A DNA stretch of 64,000 nt. Origin: Litoditis marina (lineage: Eukaryota; Nematoda; Chromadorea; Rhabditida; Rhabditidae). Position 1 is the stretch's first letter. Every line of letters begins with the position of its first letter. Both the position numbers and the translations under genes were made by a program. The stretch spans positions 20,611,904 to 20,675,903 of the forward strand of contig OZ038436.1 in NCBI GenBank assembly GCA_964036275.1, in the 5' to 3' direction. Below are positions 56,501-64,000 of this stretch, piece by piece. The notes under the pieces were generated by a model that ran no database searches, was not told where the DNA came from, and saw nothing but the letters and a program-made list of their open reading frames with translations.

Positions 56501-57068
56501 ATTTGATTTTGAAAAACTTATCTATGTGCAGTATATTACTGCACACGGCTGCGGGTCCCAGTTTCCGAGAACAGTTGTAACAAAACTCACCTAATAAAAA
56601 CATTTTTACCCCAACATAGACGCCCTGATACCAATGTGAAGGAACATGACTATGTTACGTATTTTGTTCAAGTTCAGTTTATTGTAGTTAAGTTCGTGCC
56701 AAGCGACTACCCATTCCATATTCTCATTGACGACAGTTCGTTGATAAACTCTTTTGTTTAGATCAAATTCGGTCCAAAACGGTGCCGCCATCGCCGTGTC
56801 GGAAGAAGTTCCGACCAGTTCCGAGGAAGTGTCAGAGGTGTCTTCGCAGGTCTCCCACATTTCCGCCGAACCGACTGGTGAACCGCGTCCGGCGACCACC
56901 GCCAACGTCACTGTGTCGCTAAGACCCGGAACGACTGGTCGCTTTGTTCGCTCGACACACTCGCGACACTCCACGCCGCCCAGCGATGTTTCGGTGGAGG
57001 CTGGTAATGTAGCTGGACCGGCCGCGATATCTCGGAACAACAAAGTAGCCCCTCAGGCGGATCCATAA
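47543..57068 (+). CDS. amt-3: Ammonium transporter (Amt/Mep/Rh superfamily), AMT-3-like
   Basis: Plasma-membrane ammonium transporter, 672 residues in 16 in-phase exons: 47543-47585, 48199-48309, 48603-48646, 48890-49035, 49638-49729, 50795-50943, 51312-51429, 51714-51801, 52955-53088, 53646-53736, 54099-54201, 54581-54709, 55065-55195, 55757-55887, 56155-56356, 56762-57068 (TAA). The core (about residues 25-465) has the family signatures GFGLLESGSVSAKDE, MVKNVVDVV, LFQLSLATTASTIVSGA, DFAGCSAVHMVGG and LLWWGWFGINAGS. The twin pore histidines appear as H197 (VHMVGG) and H352 (PIHLTSSIWG). A long cytoplasmic tail follows: basic RTKRMELARQKRLEEE, then about 170 Ser/Thr/Pro-rich residues. The paralogue call rests on this long tail and on the neighbouring collagen, both recalled rather than searched. 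AATAAA at 57177. Intron 9 carries a SINE. Confidence 0.95.
49730..50337 (+). other. AMT intron 5 with successive open frames
   Basis: Downstream of the donor at 49730 the plus strand is open for about 50 codons (NNTFLSETNENETLCDRA, then LIPMFSYTDQTSKFYLK). Two more frames follow: 49894-50106 (KKCSCTAISLE end) and 50138-50332 (ITAILSEEHQGLVSTDWAHS). They are separated by stops. The composition resembles decayed mobile-element coding sequence; no family could be assigned. Confidence 0.3.
53228..53467 (+). mobile_element. tRNA-derived SINE (copy 2)
   Basis: The best-preserved copy. A box TGGTCAAGTGGTAAG, B box GGTTCGATCCC, about 70 bp of tRNA-like head starting GGGGCCGAG. A body of about 150 bp follows (GCGGACCGCATGAGCTGG, AAAGCTCACCCATGCC), then the tail CACGGCTGAAATAGTTGCCG and a TTATTATA-type end. 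It lies in AMT intron 9, sense orientation. Confidence 0.92.
54360..54492. mobile_element. About 130-bp TA-flanked MITE with CACGTGA ends (copy 4)
   Basis: Aligns through GAACACAGCAGAACTAAGAA and TTAGAATGCTAACTTCACGT with the copies at 3251, 7251 and 12230. The left CACGTG is mutated (CATGCTGAA). It lies in AMT intron 11. Confidence 0.8.
55224..55345. repeat. Dispersed repeat, uninterrupted copy
   Basis: Matches the two halves of 6474-6705 without the hairpin MITE found there. Shared words include TTTGATCTCGATGCATGCCA and CGTATGGGCTTGCTC. It lies in AMT intron 13. Confidence 0.65.
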
Positions 57069-59170
57069 GTACAGTTATCCCACACATACAACATAAAGAA
57101 ACGTAAAAATCTAAAATCTGGCCCACAACGTTCATTGTCTTCTTTTCTAGTCCGGGTATAATGGAAAATCCAAAAGAATAAATGAGAATAATTTTTTATT
57201 CAAATCAAGTTAATCGAAGTGAATGTTGAGCAATATATTTATTTGTAAGTCAACACTCAATGCACTACTCACCTTATACCTGTAGATTCTGTTGTCACGG
57301 CTCATTGTGATCTCGTTTTAGACCATTGTTTCGGATGCGGGTATGTTAGATCAAATGCAGTACATGTAAATAGATTTCTATTAGTTGCTTCGTTTCAAAC
57401 GCCGTTCTAGAATAATCATACTATTTGTATTGAATGTGAATAATAACTGAAGAAAACTATCACGTTATGCTCTTCTAATATAACATGATAGCGGCAGTAT
57501 GTTTTTAGATATTTAGCACCTTAGACTGTTAAACGAATTATGGGTGCCAATTAGTTTTTAATAAATTGGTAACTCCGTATTTTCGATAGTATGCTTATTT
57601 GAACCTTTTCTTACTGTGAAATTATGTGATTAACGTTGCGTTCATGAAAAACAATCGAGAAAAGCTAGAATAACAGATTGTTTACCATACATGGTGCCTG
57701 AGGTGCTTCTCGTGACATACTTGTTGTTTTTTGAATAATATATTTTTGTAATTGTTTCTTATCTCCGTATTATGTTGTTGTAATACCAAACATTTCCACT
57801 ATCAGGTGGCATACACTAAGCGTACACTAAGCTCATTTAGCTAACGCCCGCACGAGCAATAACTCCACACCTCACATACTATCTCGCCGGTTAGAAGACA
57901 CTCACGCATGACAAAAAGTTTGTGACACCTGCAGGGTTAGGTCATGGCGTGGTCACCAGCTAATGCAGATTGATACCGCGCTAGAAGTACAAATTGTATA
58001 TACTAGAAGTACTTCTAAAATTCACGTTAAACCTCCTGAATATTTAGATATGGGTAATTACCATATATAAGTTGTAGTTTAATCAGCAATTTTAGCCAAG
58101 ATTGCAAACCGCGACGGAAACGCCAAGTAGTCAAACTACAAACACACTAACACAGCCGGTCAGCTCACCATTTACCGTTTCGACCTGACAATCCCTGAGC
58201 TAGAAAACAAAGTACACGTTTTCTCTGACCTTTCTAGAATTCTGACGTGTGTCGCACCTTTCACGTGACTTCCCATTTCCCAAGGAGAATATCTATTTTC
58301 AGCAGTGTTTCCCACTGCCTTTGTTAATCAGATGGGTCTTTCTCTCCACCGCCTTGGTGGGGTGCGAACGCCCTTGAGTAGTCTATGCTAGCTATCTATC
58401 TCTCCCGTTTCGCTTTCAATTCACATCTAAGCGCGCTAAGACAAACGGGTTTAACCGTTTCAAATAAAAGCAAAAAGAGACAGCCTGGCGCGAAGGTAAA
58501 AAATGACTAGCCACTCAAGGCTATACAGCCCGATTAGGGAGATCCTTTACACTGATTAGAAACGGTAAATATAATGATAGATTTGAAATCATACTGGTAT
58601 AGGTAAACCCAGGCTTATCGTTGAACTGACATCGAAATATAACCATAGTATGTCGAAACAAGTACTCATCTCAAGTCTTCCCAAAACAGTGCGTATTTTA
58701 AAAACTTCAATTATGGACTACCAAACAAGCACAAATCGATTCATTCAAACTAATTTTTCACGGAAATGTATTCATCTCGGTCACATATTTTATTCGAACA
58801 GCTTCCTGGCCGTCGTGAGGGAAACGTAAATGAGCGATAACTTAAGAGTCTTCAGGTATAGAGTTTTCTTGAAACAAGTTTCATGACTGTTTCTCTATCC
58901 CACAGCGGTGGTAGTTTGTTTCAATGACTTCTCGCTCAAAAGTCGTTAGTTATTGCGTTCATTGAGGTCAAACTACAACTCAGCCATTTTCTATACAAAA
59001 TGTAAATGGAAAGTGCATGTGCAACATGAACGAACTTCGAAGATTGTCATATTTACATCGGCACCTTACCGCGTTTCTATGAATTTTGCACGTTCTACGT
59101 GACTAAGTGTTTGGCTATCAATATAGCTCTTTCACTTCTCGTCCAACTGTGCACTTGTCAGAAGGTACTC

Positions 59171-59637
59171 TCAATAACTGCAGTGAACACTGTCTGTGAT
59201 CCACTGAGGGGGATATGAAGATGAATTACCCATCCAAGTTATCATCATAAGAACTACATCCCCAGACCATGAACTGTTCAAGAAACCTTTCTTGCAACCC
59301 AAACATATGGAAAAGGAGGAAGCTAGTGCGAGATCATGAAAGCTCTGTTCCAAGTTCTTCTCAATATTTTGAAACACATCTCCGGATTTCGTTTCCATCT
59401 TGCAAACGATAAGTTCCCTTCTGTCTACCCCTGAAATAATTGCTGAGCCTTCTGCACTATGGGTGAATGCGAAATCTTGTTTTTCGCCGCTTGCAGTGAG
59501 TTTTAATTTGTTGTTAAACTTGACCTTGAAGTGTAAGCATGATAGCTGCCTCGTACTATCAAGATCCGAAATACGATAGCATCTGCGCTCCAAACATCGG
59601 TGAAAACAAAGAAAATAAGAAGGAAGTAAGTGCGCAT
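59171..59637 (-). pseudogene. Frameshifted small secreted protein
   Basis: The ATG at 59637 opens a clear signal peptide, MRTYFLLIFFVFTDVWSA, but that frame soon ends. One base out of phase, a long frame runs to TGA at 59171 (CYRISDLDSTRQLSC, LKLTASGEKQDFAFTHSAEG, FHDLALASSFSICLGCKKGF, ITDSVHCSY). Six or so cysteines are spaced as in a small disulphide-rich domain. No intron of workable size fits the junction, so a one- or two-base indel (mutation or sequencing error) is likely. The family is not recognised. Confidence 0.5.
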
Positions 59638-61445
59638 GAAGGTTGCTCTCGAGGTGAACTTGCACAACAACAAAAACAATAAAATTTTGGATGAAAAATA
59701 AATCGGTAGGCTAATTGTTCACGTTATTGTGTTCAATCACATCATAGTAGTTCAAAGTTTCCTGTAGCAAAAATATAATTCTGTTGGCAACACGTTACAC
59801 AAAAAGAAGTTCAGAAAACCGAAGACAATGAAAAACCGCACGAGAGAACCTATGAGTGTTTGAGCCATCTTGACAACATAAAACTACTAGATAAACTCAC
59901 CCTTTTAAAAGGTTTGTATTTGGTTTCAAAGGTATATCACTCTCATTCGAATTGAAAGTTTATGTTTAATCACTGTTCTTGTAGTTCATATATCGCAATT
60001 TTATTATGGAGATAAGATCGTTGGGAAAACTTCCGCATGGGCGCTGACCGCTGTCCGTAGCGGCAGCTAGCCGTTTTTAGTTATAATCTCCAATCAGCCA
60101 TGTGGCGACTTCATTTTCACTGGATATAGGAAGGGGCTCAAGCTGTGTTGTAGTTTGAAGTAGATACACGCACGAGACCAAACTACAAACACTGAAGAGA
60201 AGTATGGAACACTATGAAGTTGTTTTGGTTAGAGAAGCTGCTCTGTTTCGAGTGCAGATTGAACACTGAACACGCTCCGTTGTTGTTATTTTTGAGATTG
60301 AACAAATTCAAGAGTTGTTTGTGTCACCAAACTGACTTACAATAACGAAAAAGAGACAACTCAACAGTAATGTGAGTGAAGTCTAATGAAGTGAAAACGT
60401 GTTGAAGTTTTTGATCAATACAGGATTCGATCACGTGAAGAACCAACATTCGAAATTCATCAGCTCCGCGTAAAACTCTTCAAAATAGTGTTCCTTGACT
60501 GCTTGCAGTTGTGTTCATTCCACACACTGAGAGAATTTCTGCGTAATATTTTGTTACGGAGTACGTAATAGTTACGTGTCAGTACCTTCAACTTGAAAAT
60601 ATAGTTGAAAATGGTTCCAATAATGTTTAGTACGTCCCCCAAAGTAAATGTTTCTCTAAATATCTGATAGCGCAGCTGATAAGCCAAGCATCGGAAACCC
60701 CTGCGGCAATTAAGCTGTTTTTCTCGATGTATCGTAAACCTATTTCGATTTTCCCCCCAATGTGGGCAATGTGAATGGTCTTTTCAATGGACTATAAAGT
60801 GTCACTAGTTTTTCATTACACAACTCAACAAAGATAATAGATACAAGCGTGACACCACAGTTCACTATAACGTGAAGGAACATGACAGGGCCGTTTACAT
60901 TTCACTGGGAAGAACCTAACGCCTGCCTAAAAGATTCAGAAAGATGCGTATCAACGTGATAAGCACGTGATACCAGCGTGCAAAATTAATTATTTCTACA
61001 TCATGAATTGGTTCGAAAGAGGTGAAATAAGCAACAAATACCGTGGCGAAGCTTTTAGGAGGCTAGAGGTACCATAAGTAAGAACCAGGCGCTATTTGAG
61101 ACCTAACTATCTCTTCAACTAGGTACAACGTACTTTATGGAGAAGAATGTTCTACCGAATTTCTAAGCTGAAATACATGTGGGAAGTTTTGGTTCACTGC
61201 TGAAATACATCTGTAGGCCATAATTAGTGTATTCTACATACAACGTTTGATTTATAATGCGTCTCAGACATATTTCTCCTTCTTCTCCAACCTTTAAATT
61301 ATAAATTGGCAGCTTTTCTTCCTATCCCTGAAGCCCTCTCAAAAACGGCTTGGAAGGGATATTGCGCCACGTGATGCGGTGATCCGATAGAAGGTGTTCC
61401 TTATTGAAACAACTGCGATCGAATCTATCCGACTCTGAAAAACCG

Positions 61446-61600
61446 TTGCAACTTAAAATACCGGACTCGCTAATTTTGCAACTTAAAATACCGGGGTCAG
61501 CCAGATGTCGCCTGTACTTTTTGAAATTCATAAGGAGATGCAGGCTAATTCGACACCAGTATTTAAGCCTGCATCTTCTCCGGTATTTTAAGCTGCCAGC
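61446..61600. repeat. Small palindromic element
   Basis: GCAACTTAAAATACCGG occurs twice directly (about 61448 and 61478) and once inverted as CCGGTATTTTAAGCTGC near 61581. An inner inverted pair, GAGATGCAGGCT and AGCCTGCATCTT, lies inside. Confidence 0.65.
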
Positions 61601-62489
61601 GTTTTCACAGGATACGAAACACCTGAATGAGGCTAGAATAACATTAACAACAACTATTTACTGTGATCGAACTTCATCAATTGATAACTCGATATCGAAT
61701 TCATGAACTCAAATACGGTTTTTAAGCTTACTAAAACTATCGCAGAAGCTCGTCAGGGTACAGAATTGATAGTTTGTTCATTCCGGATATTTTGTAAGAA
61801 ATACTAAACCGTATCTTGGTGCGGAAGCAAACCGTCGCTCCGTTTCTCAACGGAATATTCTGCAGGGATTTGAACCTTGCTGAGTTTCGATTGAAGTCAT
61901 TAGCCACAACGCACTGACCATTTTGAAGAATTGGATGGAACACGTTGAGAATACTTTAGGCGGAACTATGACCTCACACTTTTCATACAAAGTTCGAAAT
62001 TTTGTCCATAAGAATATAGTTTTCCTTCATGGATTATTGGAGAAACTTGATTTCGTAGGTCAATTGGCAAAAGTAACGGTATACCAAAGTTGAACCCAAG
62101 CAAAGGTTTGAATATGCGTGAAACCAGAAACTAGAGATTATTTTTCAAACATATAATTTCGTCTGATTTTGTACGGTGTGAGACCTAATCCATTCAATAG
62201 TTGCGATTCCGGAAGATAAACACTAGCTCAATGAAAGAGAAGCCAAACTGAATCTGCTGAACAAAACTTGTAATAAGATGGAAAATTTTCCCTAACAGAT
62301 GTGTAAGTTTCTTAGAACCAACTTTCAAATAACTATGAGAATACCTAGTAAAATTGTGATTCGAGAAACTTTGTATCGCTGAAATTTGCATAGTAAACCT
62401 AGTGAGAAATATGTTACTCCATAATTGGTGTTTGATCCAATTTTCACAACCGGAGAATTAGTTCTAAAGCCTGCACTCCCGACCTATTC

Positions 62490-63110
62490 GTGTTCTCGTA
62501 GACATATCCCGTTACATTGCCCATTCAATCGTTCCAAATCTGAGCGATTATGATACTTATTCGATTACGACTGCGAACTCATTTGCGCCTACGCATTCCG
62601 GCGATGTTTTCAGGAGAAAAGTATGATGATTCATTTGAACATGGTTGGGGTAGAGGCAAAATCTACCTCTACTTTCTCATTTTAACTAATCTGACCCTAT
62701 CCGTTCAGTCAGTACTCAATCGTGAGCTTCTCACATGTTTTTATGATTGTGCGTGAGCGGTGTTTAAATTGGGTAATCATGTGCTGCTTCAGACTCAGTT
62801 GCGATAACTAATGTTGTTAATCGAGTTCATAATTCCTAGTTCTTGAGTTCGGAAATTTTTCCGAGTTTCCAGTTAGAGTGTCGATTTCATGGCTCTGAAA
62901 CCGTCTGGTTTTAACCCGCATTCGACTTATTAATTTGTTAGATTGTGCCTGAGAGGTGATTAGATGTAATCTGAGTTTTCTCGAAGACACATCCCCTTAT
63001 GTTATTAAACTCATTCGATTACGACTACGGCCTTATTTGTGCTTACGCATTAGTGCGCAAGTTTGTTGTGATTGTAAGCGTAAGCGGTGTTTAGATTGGG
63101 TAATCCTGTG
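62490..63110. repeat. Duplicated segment upstream of the collagen gene
   Basis: TATTCGATTACGACTGCGAA...GCCTACGCATTCC (62558 onward) and CATTCGATTACGACTACGGC...GCTTACGCATTAG (63010 onward) align. So do GCGGTGTTTAAATTGGGTAA (62757) and GCGGTGTTTAGATTGGGTAA (63087). The duplication may have copied promoter sequence. Confidence 0.7.
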
Positions 63111-63169
63111 CGGCGAACCCGTCGCGCCATTCGACCGGTAAACCGATAGGAGGCGGCGCCAACGGCCCC

Positions 63170-63179
63170 TATATAAGGG
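63170..63179 (+). promoter_or_regulatory. TATA box of the collagen gene
   Basis: CTATATAAGG lies about 35 bp upstream of the collagen ATG at 63210. This allows a transcription start only a few bases before the start codon, as is common for cuticle collagens. Confidence 0.75.
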
Positions 63180-63209
63180 CGGTGACGCGGTTGGTAGAGC
63201 AAGGCAGTC

Positions 63210-63693
63210 ATGTACTCCGAGAACAGCAACGAGAAGAAGCAGTGGCAGGAGGCCGAGAGCCTGCGTCGCATCGCATTCTTCGGAATCTGCATCAGGTACG
63301 CTTTTCGAAATGTTGTTTGTTTATTTACTCGTTCGACTATATTTGAAAAATAGAGCAATTGTTCATTTGAAATAAGCACACAGAGAGCAAAAGATGTGAG
63401 TTGTTTGAAATATCAACAGTTTAACAGTGCATGATAATAGCCGCGTATACGTGAGAAACAAAGAAAAATCGATGGTTCCATGTTTATTTGAATATAAATT
63501 TGTGTGTGTTCTCTAAAACAAAAAGTGTCTAAAAACCTTCTACCTTTGAAACTGTCAGGAGTTTTATTACTAGTAATGGTTTGATACAACTTATCAGTTT
63601 CATTACAGTACCATCGCTACCCTGACCGCGATTGTTGCTATCCCATCGCTGTACAACTACATGCAGCATGTTCAGTCTTCTCTCCAGACCGAG
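63210..63693 (+). CDS. Nematode cuticle collagen, N-terminal exons (cut by window edge)
   Basis: Exons 63210-63295 and 63609-63693 encode MYSENSNEKKQWQEAESLRR followed by a hydrophobic stretch (IAFFGICISTIATLTAIVAI) and YNYMQHVQSSLQTE. This is the nematode cuticle collagen N-terminal domain, a signal-anchor before the procollagen cleavage site and Gly-X-Y repeats. The Gly-X-Y part lies beyond the window. The product is expected to be secreted by the hypodermis into cuticle. A TATA box sits just upstream. In C. elegans a collagen gene (col-77, recalled) neighbours amt-3, which fits this position. Confidence 0.9.
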
Positions 63694-64000
63694 GTTAGTT
63701 CATGTTCCCTGGATAATATATGTGTTGTCGATATATCATGAAAATGTACATTTCGTTTCCAATACTGATTGGGAACAACATAGACCATGTAGAACAAAAT
63801 GTCGACAGGCCAATTCCAGACAAAATTGCACTTGATTGGAAGGAAGATTTGAAAGCGAGGCCTGCACTTTTACCAAACATAAAACTGTCGATATTCCGAA
63901 TTTCTCCATTAACTTATGCTGAATCGATGCAAAATATTGACTTTTGGGAACATTTTCTTCGAAACAGATTGCAACTGTTCATAACTAAGTGGTTCTTGAA

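Larger units (their letters stand above)
57069..63209. other. Intergenic region between AMT and collagen genes
   Basis: It starts with the AMT 3' untranslated region (AATAAA at 57177). A frameshifted secreted-protein relic lies at 59171-59637. Small hairpins occur at 58913-58978 (GTAGTTTG ends) and 61446-61600. The last 700 bp, upstream of the collagen, contain a duplicated segment and a TATA box. I see no intact gene elsewhere in the interval. Confidence 0.6.

Noticed and set aside
1..64000. CRISPR arrays, bacterial operons or prophage
   Set aside because: The sequence is intron-rich eukaryotic DNA. Direct-repeat arrays here are minisatellites without unique spacers.

Overview
The window is nuclear DNA of a rhabditid nematode, most likely Caenorhabditis or a close relative. 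Exons are short, with TTTCAG acceptors and GTRAGT-type donors. Several start codons lie 6-8 nt behind a TTTNCAG site, as expected for trans-spliced mRNAs. A nematode cuticle collagen begins at the right edge, and the introns are full of short inverted-repeat elements. Gene order is consistent with C. elegans chromosome II (btf-1, amt-3 and a collagen); this is recalled, not searched.

Left part (1-9.3 kb): the tail of an unknown gene, a possible two-exon 63-residue membrane microprotein, and a minus-strand spondin-1 gene (signal peptide, reeler, spondin_N). The thrombospondin repeats of spondin-1 are not visible. The next 4 kb is repeat-rich intergenic DNA.

Centre (9.3-39.5 kb): a complete minus-strand BTAF1/Mot1 gene (btf-1), modelled here as 42 exons and about 1,595 residues, the ATPase that strips TBP from DNA. 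Divergently follow two plus-strand genes for charged proteins of unknown function. The first has at least 17 exons, and the second has 6 exons and encodes 171 residues. A broken minus-strand pseudogene lies between them.

Right part: an 8-kb gene-poor stretch with a CACGTG-rich minisatellite and a few candidate small secreted ORFs. Then comes a 16-exon ammonium transporter (AMT-3-like, 672 residues), 6 kb of intergenic DNA with a frameshifted secreted-protein relic, and the first two exons of a cuticle collagen behind a TATA box.

The most notable material is mobile DNA: (1) a tRNA-derived SINE with two copies; (2) hAT-type elements with perfect 8-bp target duplications whose interiors are tandem repeats; (3) a 124-bp hairpin MITE in three copies; (4) several other TIR families, one of which supplies an apparent splice donor; (5) poly-C/poly-G fold-back elements, one carrying a nested SINE. 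No coordinated operon or new multi-gene system is evident. The exon models were read by eye and were not checked by alignment.
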